Made by a program: the position numbers and the translations under genes. A DNA stretch of 64,000 nt from Cellulophaga sp. 20_2_10. GTDB taxonomy: Bacteria > Bacteroidota > Bacteroidia > Flavobacteriales > Flavobacteriaceae. The stretch covers positions 1 to 64,000 of the forward strand of contig NZ_JAMCOJ010000004.1 of NCBI RefSeq assembly GCF_023476645.1, in the 5' to 3' direction. Positions 40,456 to 49,251 of the stretch are shown one piece after another. The notes beneath the pieces are model-generated. The model was given only the letters and a program-made list of their open reading frames with translations. It was not told the origin of the DNA and ran no database searches. The first letter of the stretch is position 1. The number at the start of each line of letters is the position of its first letter.

Positions 40456-40708
40456 TTCTTTTTAATAGATCTCTAAGTTCTTTAGAGAAACATATATTTC
40501 TTTTTTTTATAGGTTGATATTAGTAGCCTTTCTAGATAAAATGCACTAATTATCGGTAACAGGTTTTTCACTGTTTGTAAACCAATAGCGGTCAATTCTA
40601 TCTACACTTACAAGATTACCATTCACCGACAGTTAAGCGGTACTGAACTACAGGTGGCCATTTTAGGCTTGTATGGTCTGTAAATTTGTAGAACAAAAGA
40701 AAAACATT

Positions 40709-40945
40709 ATGAAAGCTATTATCACTTTATTATTCATTATCACTTTAGGATTTACTGCTCAGGCGCAAGAAGCTAACACTACTCCAGTAGTAAAGATTGA
40801 AACTAAAGAGGTTAAAGCAACAGAAGTTAAAAAGGATGCTGTACAAGAAAAAGCTGAAGTAGCACGTTTATATAAGTTTAAAAATTCTAAAATTAAAAGT
40901 GCGTTGGCTTTCTCTACAAAACGTAGTAAGTCTAAAGTAGCGTAA
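40709..40945 (+). CDS. Secreted small peptide, array copy 2
   Basis: 78 residues, very close to copy 1: MKAIITLLFIITLGFTAQAQ signal, then VVKIETKEVKATEVKKDAVQ and EKAEVARLYKFKNSKIKSAL, FSTKRSKSKVA. The middle of the DNA is almost identical to copy 1, so this is a recent duplication or gene conversion. I start at 40709 because the residues encoded upstream do not match other copies. A TAAATTTG box (40681-40688) lies 20 bp upstream. The leader differs from that of copies 1 and 3 but has related fragments (ACCGACAGTTAAGCGG near 40625). Confidence 0.85.
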   Translation: MKAIITLLFIITLGFTAQAQEANTTPVVKIETKEVKATEVKKDAVQEKAEVARLYKFKNSKIKSALAFSTKRSKSKVA

Positions 40946-41046
40946 TTAAATAAGTACAGCTTTTAATTTTCTTTATATTTCTTTCTCATTATTCTTCTAA
41001 AATTATTTTCTATACCATACAATATCAGTTGTACTGCACGTAACAC

Positions 41047-41199
41047 CGATTAGTAGATTTTTTTCATTTTACCGTTATCGAGGATTTTTTACACCTTATC
41101 TATCTTTTTGTCAAATACCGAAAAATAAGGGTGTTTGAGCGATTTAGATTTTTGTAAGCCTATGTTGGTAGTAATTTTACATCAACAAACAAGGTTACT
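41047..41199 (+). promoter_or_regulatory. Conserved upstream region of secreted-peptide copy 3
   Basis: Counterpart of 40064-40218: same block order and spacing to within 2 bp, including ACCGAAAAATAAG at about 41118, GCGATTTAGATT at about 41139 and GTTGGTAGTAATTTTACA at about 41164. Conservation is as high as in the coding part although the sequence is non-coding, which argues for retained function. Confidence 0.65.
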
Positions 41200-41436
41200 A
41201 TGAAAACTATTATCACTTTATTATTTGTTCTTTTTATTGGAGTTGCAGCACAAGCACAAGAAGCTAATGTTACACCAGTATTAAAAACAATAACTAAAGA
41301 GGTAAACGTTTCTGAAACTAAGAAAGAAGTTTTAAACAAAGAAACTGAAGTAGCACGTTTGTATAAGTTTAAAAATTCTAAAGTAAAAAGCGCATTAGCT
41401 TTCTCTACAAAACGTAGTAAGTCTAAAATGGCTTAA
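41200..41436 (+). CDS. Secreted small peptide, array copy 3
   Basis: 78 residues: MKTIITLLFVLFIGVAAQAQ signal peptide, a diverged middle (TITKEVNVSETKKEVLNKET), and the conserved tail EVARLYKFKNSKVKSALAFS then TKRSKSKMA. The middle has changed much more than the signal and tail, suggesting that the C-terminal about 30 residues carry the function. Its upstream region matches that of copy 1. Confidence 0.85.
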   Translation: MKTIITLLFVLFIGVAAQAQEANVTPVLKTITKEVNVSETKKEVLNKETEVARLYKFKNSKVKSALAFSTKRSKSKMA

Positions 41437-41670
41437 TAATTAAAATTAAGTTTTTATTTTAATCTATTGATAAATAAGTGCTTAGTGTTTAAAGTCGATT
41501 AAAAGCATATTATTTCGATTAACAGTTATTTACAATTAGTTATCTGGTTTACAATTAGGTAGTTCACCCAAGTTATTGCTGTATAACGATAAAAAGGGGT
41601 TTTTGAACGAGTTTGAAAAAGAGAGCGTTACTACCCGTCTTAACTTTATATAAAAATTAAGACCTTAGTT

Positions 41671-41913
41671 ATGAAAACTTTAGCAACATTATTTTTTATT
41701 TTATGTGTATCATTATCTGTTCAAGCTCAAAAAGCTGATAGACAACCACAAGAAAAAGTAATGATTGTGACAATTACTAAAATTGTAAAGGGTTCAACTA
41801 CTTTAGAAAAAACAGTAGAGAATAGCGTAGCGCGTTTGTATTTAATTAAGAACGCTAAAATTACAAAAGAGCTATCTTTTATAACAAAGGGAAATAAAGC
41901 AAAATTAGTTTAA
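41671..41913 (+). CDS. Secreted small peptide, array copy 4 (diverged)
   Basis: 80 residues with signal MKTLATLFFILCVSLSVQAQ. The tail keeps the family pattern: VARLYLIKNAKITKELSFIT then KGNKAKLV, against VARLYKFKNSKIK-AL-FSTKR-KSK in copies 1-3. The middle is unrelated. The upstream region retains only fragments of the shared leader (ACGATAAAAAGGGG near 41586, AGTCGATTAA near 41492). It is the oldest-looking member. A 39-codon membrane micro-ORF starts 2 bp after its stop. Confidence 0.8.
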   Translation: MKTLATLFFILCVSLSVQAQKADRQPQEKVMIVTITKIVKGSTTLEKTVENSVARLYLIKNAKITKELSFITKGNKAKLV

Positions 41914-41915
41914 TT

Positions 41916-42035
41916 ATGATATATATAACTTTAGTAAGTATAGCGGCCATTAGTATTGGTTTGTTACATAACAATAAACCATCTGTACGTGCAATTAAAG
42001 TTCCTGTACGTCGCAATAATAGGTTTAAGAAATAA
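41916..42035 (+). CDS. Membrane micro-protein (39 residues)
   Basis: ATG at 41916, only 2 bp after the stop of peptide copy 4, giving MIYITLVSIAAISIGLLHNN then KPSVRAIKVPVRRNNRFKK. One hydrophobic helix (residues 2-17) is followed by a basic tail, the layout of a single-pass inner-membrane micro-protein. It ends 46 bp before a strong terminator. No homologue known to me. Support comes from tight spacing, the coherent membrane topology and the terminator placement. Confidence 0.6.
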   Translation: MIYITLVSIAAISIGLLHNNKPSVRAIKVPVRRNNRFKK

Positions 42036-42080
42036 CATACGAACTGTACAATAGTTTCTTTTAACTGTGTATATAAAATA

Positions 42081-42111
42081 AAAAAGCTGCTCTATAAGAG
42101 CAGCTTTTTTA
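42081..42111. terminator. Bidirectional terminator between the peptide array and secA
   Basis: AAAAAGCTGCTCT, 3-base loop ATA, AGAGCAGCTTTTTT. The stem is perfect and flanked by A and T runs, serving both convergent transcripts. Confidence 0.88.
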
Positions 42112-42130
42112 TTTTATATTGGTAAGGTAT

Positions 42131-45100
42131 TTATTCTTCAATTAATACCCATTCACCATTTGTTAATAATGGTTCTGCTTGTTTAAATTTAACAATCTTT
42201 GTTTCTCCCGACATTACATTTTTAATTGTAACTCTATCGTTTCTACCAATTTTTGGACTCTGCCTTGTAATAGTTTCTGTTACAGCAGGTCTATTGTTAC
42301 CAGATGTTGATTGGCCAGCAGCTCTACTTTGTGCAGCAAGCTCATCACTGTTAGGTATTTCTTCTTTTGTAGTCTGTAAGTTAACCTTTGGCTTTCTTAC
42401 GGTTCTAGCCTCTTGTATGTCTGATGATTCACCTGTTGGTAATTCTCCTTTAAACAAGAAAGAAACAACCTCTTTGTTCACGTTTTCAATCATAGATTTA
42501 AAAAGTTCAAAAGCTTCAAACTTATAAATTAATAAAGGATCTTTTTGTTCGTGAACTGCTAATTGTACAGATTGTTTAAGTTCATCCATTTTACGTAAAT
42601 GCGTTTTCCAAGCATCATCTACAATAGCAAGAGTTATATTCTTTTCAAAATCGTTTACCAATTGCTTACCATTACTTTCGTAAGCATCTTTTAAATTAGT
42701 AACAATATTTAAAGTCTTAATTCCGTCTGTAAAAGGTACTTGTATGCGCTCAAAGTTGTTGCCGTTATCTTCGTATACGTTTTTGATAACAGGTAGGGCA
42801 GTGGCAGCATTACGCTCCATTTTGTTTAAGTAATGTTCGTAAACCACTTTGTAAGTGGTACTCGCAATATCCTGACTAGTCATTTTTTCGAAATCACCTT
42901 CAGAAATAGGAGATGTTATAGAGAAGTACTTAATCAATTCAAATTCAAAATTCTTAAAGTCATTAGCGCCTTTATTTCCTTCTGATATTACCTCACAGGT
43001 ATCAAAAATCATATTAGCAATATCTAACTTTAAACGCTCACCTTGTAATGCGTGGCGTCTTCTTTTGTAAACAACCTCTCTTTGGGCGTTCATTACATCA
43101 TCATACTCTAATAAACGTTTACGAACGCCAAAGTTATTTTCTTCAACTTTTTTCTGTGCACGTTCTATAGATTTGGTCATCATAGAATGTTGTATAACTT
43201 CACCATCTTCTAAGCCCATTCTGTCCATCATCTTAGCAACTCTATCAGAACCAAATAAACGCATAAGGTTATCTTCTAAAGAAACATAGAATTGAGAACT
43301 TCCTGGATCTCCTTGACGACCTGCACGACCACGTAACTGTCTATCTACACGTCTAGAATCATGTCTTTCTGTACCCACAATAGCTAAACCACCAGCTTCT
43401 TTAACGTCATTAGATAATTTAATATCTGTACCACGACCAGCCATGTTAGTTGCAATTGTTACTATACCAGCGTTACCTGCTTCTGCAACAACGTCTGCTT
43501 CTCTTTTATGTAGCTTTGCGTTAAGTACATTATGTGGTACTTTACGTATAGTTAGCATTCTAGAAAGTAATTCTGATATTTCTACAGATGTTGTACCTAT
43601 AAGTACTGGTCTGCCAGATTGAGAAAGTTTAGTTACCTCTTCTATAATGGCATTGTACTTTTCTCTTTTTGTTTTGTAAATTAAATCGTTTCTATCATCA
43701 CGGGCTATAGGTCTGTTAGTTGGTATTTCCATAACATCTAACTTGTATATTTCCCAGAATTCACCTGCTTCTGTAATAGCTGTACCCGTCATACCAGCTA
43801 ATTTGTGGTACATTCTAAAGTAGTTTTGTAAAGTAACCGTAGCAAATGTTTGTGTCATTGCTTCAATCTTTACATTTTCTTTAGCTTCTATAGATTGGTG
43901 TAAACCGTCCGAGTAACGACGACCGTCCATAATACGACCCGTTTGCTCATCTACAATCATTACCTTATTGTCCATTACTACGTACTCTACATCTTTCTCA
44001 AAAAGAGTATACGCTTTTAGTAATTGGTTCATCGTATGTATACGCTCACTTTTAATAGAGAAATCTTTAAATAACTCTTCTTTAAGTTCAGCTTCTTTTT
44101 CTATGTTTAAATTTTGGTTTTCTATTTGAGCAATCTCATAACCAATATCTGGCATTAAAAAGAAATCGTTATCTACATCTCCAGAGATATGTTTAATTCC
44201 TTTATCTGTTAATTCTATTTGATTATTTTTTTCGTCAATAACAAATAACAATTCTTCATCTACCGTTGGCATTTCACGGTTGTTGTCTTGCATGTAGAAA
44301 TTCTCTGTTTTCTGTAGCAATTGCTTAATACCTTCTTCACTTAAAAATTTAATAAGCGCTTTGTTTTTAGGTAAACCACGGAATACTCGTAGTAATTGAA
44401 AACCACCTTCTTTAGTATCTCCGCTAGCAATTTGTTTTTTAGCTTCTGCTAAAACACCAGTAAGATATTGTTTTTGAATTTGAACAATATCTGCAACCTT
44501 TGGTTTAAGTTCATTAAACTCATGTCTGTCTCCTTCTGGTACAGGACCAGATATAATTAATGGTGTACGTGCATCATCAACTAAAACAGAATCCACTTCA
44601 TCTACTATAGCAAAGTTCTGAGGACGTTGTACTAAGTCTGATGGTGAATGCGCCATATTATCACGCAAATAATCAAAACCAAATTCGTTATTTGTACCGT
44701 ATGTAATGTCAGAGTTGTATGCAGCTCTACGTGCATCAGAATTGGGTTGGTGGTGATCTATACAGTCAATTGTAAATCCATGAAACTGAAAAATAGGAGC
44801 CATCCAAGCACTATCTCTTTTTGCTAGGTAATCATTAACTGTTACAAGGTGCACACCATTACCAGTTAAGGCATTTAAGTATACAGGTAGTGTTGCTACT
44901 AATGTTTTACCTTCACCAGTATGCATCTCTGCAATTTTGCCTTGGTGTAATGCAATACCACCAATTAACTGTACATCATAATGTATCATGTCCCAAGTTA
45001 CTTGCTTACCAGCAGCATCCCAAGAGTTTTTCCAAACAGCTTTATCACCTTCTAAAGAAACGTATTCTTTAGAGCCAGATAAAAGTCTGTCGTATTCTGT

Positions 45101-45499
45101 AGCAGTAACAGTAAGTGTAGTGTTATTTGTAAAACGTTTAGCAGTTTCTTTTACAACAGCAAAAGCTTCAGGTAAAAGTTCTGTTAACGAAACCTCTAAT
45201 GTTTTGTATACTTCTTCTTTTAAACTGTCTATTTCTGTATAAATATCCTCGTTCTTATCTATATCTGTAGATGCTTCTACTTCTTTTTTAAGTGCATCTA
45301 TTCTATCATTTAACTCTTTAGTGTCAGCCTGTAACTTTTCTTTAAACGTTACAGTTTTTGCCCTCAGTTCATCTAAACTAATTGCTTCTAAACTTTGCTC
45401 AAACGCTTTAATTTGGTCAACTAAAGGCTGTAGTTGCTTAACATCTTTTTTGGCTTTATCACCAACAAAGGCCTTTAGCACGGAATTAATGAAACTCAT
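42131..45499 (-). CDS. secA: Preprotein translocase ATPase SecA
   Basis: Motor of Sec-dependent export. The 1,122-residue protein has the nucleotide-binding motifs [20 protein letters not shown] (Walker A), [20 protein letters not shown] (DEVD box) and [13 protein letters not shown] plus [20 protein letters not shown]. It is longer than the about 900-residue E. coli protein because of insertions typical of Bacteroidota SecA, such as the segment with [20 protein letters not shown]. The C-terminus ([14 protein letters not shown]) lacks the zinc-binding CxCxSGKxxxxCxG tail. It feeds the many signal-peptide proteins in this window, including the giant surface protein. It is separated from its neighbours by terminators and spacers and appears monocistronic. 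Confidence 0.97.
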   Translation of the reverse strand: MSFINSVLKAFVGDKAKKDVKQLQPLVDQIKAFEQSLEAISLDELRAKTVTFKEKLQADTKELNDRIDALKKEVEASTDIDKNEDIYTEIDSLKEEVYKTLEVSLTELLPEAFAVVKETAKRFTNNTTLTVTATEYDRLLSGSKEYVSLEGDKAVWKNSWDAAGKQVTWDMIHYDVQLIGGIALHQGKIAEMHTGEGKTLVATLPVYLNALTGNGVHLVTVNDYLAKRDSAWMAPIFQFHGFTIDCIDHHQPNSDARRAAYNSDITYGTNNEFGFDYLRDNMAHSPSDLVQRPQNFAIVDEVDSVLVDDARTPLIISGPVPEGDRHEFNELKPKVADIVQIQKQYLTGVLAEAKKQIASGDTKEGGFQLLRVFRGLPKNKALIKFLSEEGIKQLLQKTENFYMQDNNREMPTVDEELLFVIDEKNNQIELTDKGIKHISGDVDNDFFLMPDIGYEIAQIENQNLNIEKEAELKEELFKDFSIKSERIHTMNQLLKAYTLFEKDVEYVVMDNKVMIVDEQTGRIMDGRRYSDGLHQSIEAKENVKIEAMTQTFATVTLQNYFRMYHKLAGMTGTAITEAGEFWEIYKLDVMEIPTNRPIARDDRNDLIYKTKREKYNAIIEEVTKLSQSGRPVLIGTTSVEISELLSRMLTIRKVPHNVLNAKLHKREADVVAEAGNAGIVTIATNMAGRGTDIKLSNDVKEAGGLAIVGTERHDSRRVDRQLRGRAGRQGDPGSSQFYVSLEDNLMRLFGSDRVAKMMDRMGLEDGEVIQHSMMTKSIERAQKKVEENNFGVRKRLLEYDDVMNAQREVVYKRRRHALQGERLKLDIANMIFDTCEVISEGNKGANDFKNFEFELIKYFSITSPISEGDFEKMTSQDIASTTYKVVYEHYLNKMERNAATALPVIKNVYEDNGNNFERIQVPFTDGIKTLNIVTNLKDAYESNGKQLVNDFEKNITLAIVDDAWKTHLRKMDELKQSVQLAVHEQKDPLLIYKFEAFELFKSMIENVNKEVVSFLFKGELPTGESSDIQEARTVRKPKVNLQTTKEEIPNSDELAAQSRAAGQSTSGNNRPAVTETITRQSPKIGRNDRVTIKNVMSGETKIVKFKQAEPLLTNGEWVLIEE

Positions 45500-45654
45500 A
45501 TATTATGTAATTTATAAAGTTTGCTGTCTAAAGATAAACAGACATAACTATTTAGATTAATGTTCCGTAAAACTGCGGAATGTATTTTCTTACGCAAAAG
45601 GTATTCCAGTTTTAAAAAACAAGGGAATAGCACTTGGCGTCTGCCAAAATTACA

Positions 45655-45686
45655 TAAAAAAAAAGCCTCCAAGGAGACTTTTTTAA
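45655..45686 (-). terminator. Intrinsic terminator for the DUF2795 gene
   Basis: AAAAAGCCTCC AA GGAGACTTTTTT on the plus strand. The one C/A mismatch becomes G/U in the minus-strand RNA, so it suits the minus-strand gene ending at 45701. The rest of 45500-45655 upstream of secA shows no open frame. Confidence 0.7.
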
Positions 45687-45700
45687 TGTAATTCTGTTAT

Positions 45701-45925
45701 TTAATACTCATCCTCATTCCAGAGGTAATCTTCTTCTGTTGGGTAGTCTGGCCAAATTTCTTCAATAGATTCATAGATTTCTCCGCCTTCTTCTTCCATA
45801 GACTGTAAATTCTCTACAACTTCTAAAGGTGCACCAGTTCTAATTGCGTAATCTATTAATTCATCTTTGGTTGCTGGCCAAGGCGCATCACTTAAGTAAG
45901 ATGCTAGTTCTAATGTCCAATACAT
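45701..45925 (-). CDS. DUF2795 small protein
   Basis: A 74-residue acidic protein matching the DUF2795 pattern: the first half WTLELASYLSDAPWPATKDE then LIDYAIRTGAPLEVVENLQS, followed by an acidic tail (EEIWPDYPTEEDYLWNEDEY). The family is common beside core genes in Bacteroidota; no activity is established. It lies upstream of secA in the same direction but with its own promoter and terminator. Confidence 0.85.
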   Translation of the reverse strand: MYWTLELASYLSDAPWPATKDELIDYAIRTGAPLEVVENLQSMEEEGGEIYESIEEIWPDYPTEEDYLWNEDEY

Positions 45926-45951
45926 GGTAATAGTTAATTTTAATATTTTTG

Positions 45952-45981
45952 CAAAAATAAATTTTTAGACAACAAAAGCAA
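45952..45981 (-). promoter_or_regulatory. Promoter of the DUF2795 gene (-33 TTG, N19, -7 TATTTTTG)
   Basis: On the minus strand TTG (plus 45979-45981 CAA) is followed after 19 bases by TATTTTTG (plus 45952-45959 CAAAAATA). Both elements and the spacing fit the Bacteroidota primary-sigma promoter, giving a leader of about 20 nt. This is one of the two better promoter matches in the window. Confidence 0.5.
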
Positions 45982-46060
45982 GCTTTTTTTAACTTTTTTA
46001 ATTTATTTTTTTAAAATAGTTGATATTCAATATGTTGATAACGTAAAAAAAATAGAAATA

Positions 46061-46636
46061 TTAGTCTTTTTTCTCCGGAATCCATTTTATTTCATTTGCA
46101 TCCAAATCTTTTGATAATTTTCTAGCCAATACAAATAGATAGTCGGATAATCTATTGATAAATGACAAAACATTTGCTTCAAAAGGTTCATTTTCGTTTA
46201 AATGAGATGCTAAACGTTCTGCTCTGCGACAAACGGTACGTGCTATATGACAGTATGACACGGTTGTGTGTCCGCCTGGCAAAATAAAATGTGTCATTTG
46301 TGGCAATGCTTCATTCATTTTATCCATCTCTATTTCTAGCAATTCTATATCTGCATTGCTAATTTTTTCAATATTTAAACGATCTTTCCCGTTTTTTAAT
46401 ACCATTTTCTCAGGATCTGTTGCTAAAACAGCACCAACAGTAAACAGTTTGTCTTGTATAGTCGCAATAATATCTTTGTAGTGGTTGTGTATTTCTTGAT
46501 CACGAATAAGCCCCATCCAAGAGTTAAGTTCGTCTACAGTACCATAGGATTCTATACGTAAATGATGCTTAGGTACTCTAGTGCCACCAAATAGGGCAGT
46601 AGTACCTTTGTCTCCTGTTTTAGTATATATTTTCAT
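46061..46636 (-). CDS. Cob(I)alamin adenosyltransferase, PduO type
   Basis: Transfers the adenosyl group of ATP to cob(I)alamin, making adenosylcobalamin. The 191-residue protein starts MKIYTKTGDKGTTALFGGTR, the ATP-binding signature of PduO/MMAB enzymes. It also has SYGTVDELNSWMGLIRD and ILPGGHTTVSYCHIARTVCR then RRAERL, the helical-bundle motifs that bind ATP and cobalamin. With MeaB at 34301 it points to a B12-dependent methylmalonyl-CoA mutase in the genome. It is upstream of nothing obvious; a 43-residue micro-ORF lies just upstream on the same strand. Confidence 0.95.
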   Translation of the reverse strand: MKIYTKTGDKGTTALFGGTRVPKHHLRIESYGTVDELNSWMGLIRDQEIHNHYKDIIATIQDKLFTVGAVLATDPEKMVLKNGKDRLNIEKISNADIELLEIEMDKMNEALPQMTHFILPGGHTTVSYCHIARTVCRRAERLASHLNENEPFEANVLSFINRLSDYLFVLARKLSKDLDANEIKWIPEKKD

Positions 46637-46716
46637 TCGTTTTTTATAATTGTCTTATTTAATTTCTTTAGTTATTATTTTAGAGTAGCTATAAATACTA
46701 TGAATCTCTAAACTAA

Positions 46717-46848
46717 TTATTCTTTACGTTTATAGTTGTCCATAAATTTACGCGACTTTCTTTCTTTAGTTTTTTTCTTACTCATAAGATTTATAACTAA
46801 AAAAAATACAAGCGCTATACCCCCAATTATAAAAATAGTATTGTCCAT
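46717..46848 (-). CDS. Membrane micro-protein (43 residues)
   Basis: Minus-strand ATG at 46848 gives MDNTIFIIGGIALVFFLVIN then LMSKKKTKERKSRKF and MDNYKRKE. A single hydrophobic helix (residues 4-22) is followed by a strongly basic tail, so it should sit in the inner membrane with the tail in the cytosol. It starts 32 bp after the stop of the truncated methyltransferase-like gene. No known family that I can name. Clear topology and codon continuity support it. Confidence 0.6.
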   Translation of the reverse strand: MDNTIFIIGGIALVFFLVINLMSKKKTKERKSRKFMDNYKRKE

Positions 46849-46880
46849 TATAAGTATATTCTGATTTTAAAAATACAGTA

Positions 46881-47363
46881 TTATATTCTAATTTTAAAAT
46901 GTTCTTTAGCTTGTTCTTTTCTAAAAAAGACAATAGCACAATAAAATAGGTCTACGGTTACTGTAACCTTTTCTAGTTTTTTAATCTGCTCCCAAGCTTC
47001 TAAAGTCTCTTTGTTAGTATAAATTTCGTGTATAAACACCATAGTGTTATTATGGTGTTTTATAGTATTAAACTCTTCTATATTGGGTAGTTCTAAGTAA
47101 GCTAAGTCAACAGTGTTACTCGTAAAGTTAAGCTTAGTCATTACTTTTTGTATTGTTTTTTTTATCTCTTCTGAAGTTGTAAAAACTTTCTCAGGCTTAA
47201 AATAAGCAATACTCTTTAATAAAACATTTTTGCTTTTTTGTTGATGTAGCTTTCCTTTTATATACAAACATTTTGTTACGTAATTGTATATAAAAGGAGA
47301 GTGTACACCATGTTGATTAGATGCCTTTGTTAAAAAACGTAGATGTGCAATAAATTGAAACAT
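46881..47363 (-). CDS. Shortened SAM-methyltransferase-like protein without cofactor site
   Basis: A 160-residue protein. The N-terminus FQFIAHLRFLTKASNQHGVH then SPFIYNYVTKCLY and the C-terminus KVTVTVDLFYCAIVFFRKEQ then AKEHFKIRI match a Bacteroidota class I methyltransferase-like family that, as I remember it, is normally about 230-250 residues. In between, only about 90 residues remain. After KSIAYFKPEKVF the glycine-rich SAM-binding loop (EIGTSLG type) that should follow is absent, replaced by TTSEEIKKTIQK. It is therefore probably no longer a methyltransferase, but the frame is intact, so it may be a retained remodelled protein rather than a pseudogene. It lies 10 bp downstream of the ABC-F gene. 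Confidence 0.65.
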   Translation of the reverse strand: MFQFIAHLRFLTKASNQHGVHSPFIYNYVTKCLYIKGKLHQQKSKNVLLKSIAYFKPEKVFTTSEEIKKTIQKVMTKLNFTSNTVDLAYLELPNIEEFNTIKHHNNTMVFIHEIYTNKETLEAWEQIKKLEKVTVTVDLFYCAIVFFRKEQAKEHFKIRI

Positions 47364-47373
47364 ACCAAAACAA

Positions 47374-49248
47374 TTAACCTTCTACAATAGCAGAAAGCTG
47401 AAACCAACGTTCTGTTTTTGTTTCAATCTCTTCTATAACCTCTTGTAAATCTTTAGATAGTTTATCTATTTCGTCCCCACTAAGGCTAGCGTCAGAAAAT
47501 TTATTTTGTACTGTTATTTTTTTCTCTTCTAGTTTCTTAATCTTGTTTTCTATATTATTGTATTCCTTTTGTTCTTCAAAAGAGAGTTTAACGGTTTTGG
47601 TTTCAGTTTTCCAAGACTTTTTATCTGCTTTAACCTCCTTTTCTTTAGTTTCTCTGTTTTCTAGCACAACACTATCTTCATAAGATCTAAAGTCTGAATA
47701 ATTCCCTGGGAAATCTTCAATAACGGCATTGCCTCTAAAAACGAGTAAGTGATCTACTATTTTATCCATAAAATACCTATCATGCGATACCACTAATAGA
47801 CACCCTGGAAAATCCATTAAAAAGCTTTCTAAAACATTTAGGGTTACAATATCTAAATCGTTTGTAGGTTCATCTAAAATAAGGAAATTAGGATTTTGTA
47901 TAAGAATTGTACATAAGTATAGCCTTTTACGCTCGCCACCACTTAGTTTTTCGACAAAATCGTATTGTTTTTTTCTATCGAATAAAAAGCGTTCTAATAA
48001 TTGTTGAGCAGAAATTTGATGTCCTTTTTTAAGCGGAATGTAATCTCCAAACTCACGTATAACATCTATAACTTTCTGACCCTCTTTTATTTTAATACCT
48101 TTTTGCGTGTAGTAACCAAACTTTATAGTTTCTCCAACAATTACTTTACCACTATCTGGTTGGTCTGCACCAGTTAATATATTTAAAAATGTAGATTTTC
48201 CGGTTCCATTTTTACCAATAATACCTATACGCTCTCCTTTTAAAAAGTTATACTCGTATTTGTCTAAAATAGGTTTGTTTGGGTATGCTTTAGAGATTTT
48301 TACAAGCTCCATAATTTTGCTACCCATACGTTCCATATTAATTTCTAACTCAACTTTGTGTTCTTGTCTACGTTGTTGAGCTTTGGCTTTAATATCGTTA
48401 AAATCGTCAATTCTAGATTTAGATTTTGTTGTACGTGCTTTTGGTTGTTTACGCATCCAACCTAATTCTTTTTTATATAAAAGTTTAGATTTATGTTGCT
48501 CTACAGCCTCTTGTGTAATACGTGCTTCTTTCTTTTCTAAATAATAAGAGTAATTACCTTTGTATGGGTAAAGAGTGTTATTATCTAGTTCTATAATCTC
48601 GTTACACACACGTTCTAAAAAGTAACGGTCATGGGTAACCATAAAAAGAGTAATGTTTTCTTTTGCAAAGTATTCTTCTAGCCACTCTATCATCTCTAGA
48701 TCCAAGTGGTTGGTTGGCTCATCTAAAATTAATAAATCGGGTTTGTTTATTAGTGCGTCTGCCATAGCTAAACGCTTTTTTTGTCCACCAGAAAGTAAAC
48801 CAACATTTAAACTAACATCATCTAGCTTCAGTTTAGATAAAATTTGTTTGTACTGCGTTTCAAAATCCCAAGCTTCAAACCTATCCATAGCATCAAAAGC
48901 TAATTGATATTTATCGGCATCTTCTGGGTTAGCTAATGCTTTTTCATAATTAGAAATAACCGTTAGAATTTCGTTGTCGGAAGCAAAAATGGTTTCTTCA
49001 ATAGTTAAGTCGGGATTTAAATTAGGCTCTTGCTCTAAAAATGAAACTCTAACTCCTTTTCTATAATTCACTTGTCCGCTATCTGGAGTATCTTTTCCAG
49101 ACAATATATTTAGTATAGAGGTTTTTCCACTTCCGTTTTTAGCTATTAAGGCAATTTTTTGATCTTTGTTAACACCAAAAGAAATGTCTGAAAATAGAGC
49201 GTGTTCTCCGTAAGATTTTGATATGTTTTCAACCGTAAGTAGGTTCAT
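47374..49248 (-). CDS. ABC-F family ATPase (Uup-like)
   Basis: A 624-residue soluble protein with two ATPase cassettes and no membrane domain. Cassette 1: Walker A LIAKNGSGKTSILNIL, signature LLSGGQKKRLAMADALI, Walker B DLLILDEPTNHLDL. Cassette 2: IIGKNGTGKSTFLNIL, KLSGGERKRLYLCTIL and NFLILDEPTNDLDIV. The linker between them has the basic LGWMRKQPKARTTKSKSRID segment typical of ABC-F proteins, and the C-terminus (about 540-624) is a coiled coil. Such proteins act on ribosomes or, for Uup, on branched DNA; the Lys-rich coiled coil favours Uup. It starts 4 bp from the end of the DUF4105 gene. Confidence 0.93.
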   Translation of the reverse strand: MNLLTVENISKSYGEHALFSDISFGVNKDQKIALIAKNGSGKTSILNILSGKDTPDSGQVNYRKGVRVSFLEQEPNLNPDLTIEETIFASDNEILTVISNYEKALANPEDADKYQLAFDAMDRFEAWDFETQYKQILSKLKLDDVSLNVGLLSGGQKKRLAMADALINKPDLLILDEPTNHLDLEMIEWLEEYFAKENITLFMVTHDRYFLERVCNEIIELDNNTLYPYKGNYSYYLEKKEARITQEAVEQHKSKLLYKKELGWMRKQPKARTTKSKSRIDDFNDIKAKAQQRRQEHKVELEINMERMGSKIMELVKISKAYPNKPILDKYEYNFLKGERIGIIGKNGTGKSTFLNILTGADQPDSGKVIVGETIKFGYYTQKGIKIKEGQKVIDVIREFGDYIPLKKGHQISAQQLLERFLFDRKKQYDFVEKLSGGERKRLYLCTILIQNPNFLILDEPTNDLDIVTLNVLESFLMDFPGCLLVVSHDRYFMDKIVDHLLVFRGNAVIEDFPGNYSDFRSYEDSVVLENRETKEKEVKADKKSWKTETKTVKLSFEEQKEYNNIENKIKKLEEKKITVQNKFSDASLSGDEIDKLSKDLQEVIEEIETKTERWFQLSAIVEG

Positions 49249-49251
49249 TTG

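Noticed and set aside
40560-40650. Possible riboswitch or small RNA before peptide copy 2
   Set aside because: GC-richer segments such as ACCGACAGTTAAGCGG are present, but I could not draw a stable conserved structure or match a known riboswitch core; left as part of the regulatory question.
45540-45640. Imperfect hairpins (TTCCGTAAAACTGCGGAA-like) upstream of secA as a SecM-type arrest leader
   Set aside because: No open frame with an arrest motif covers it and the stem is short; evidence is insufficient.
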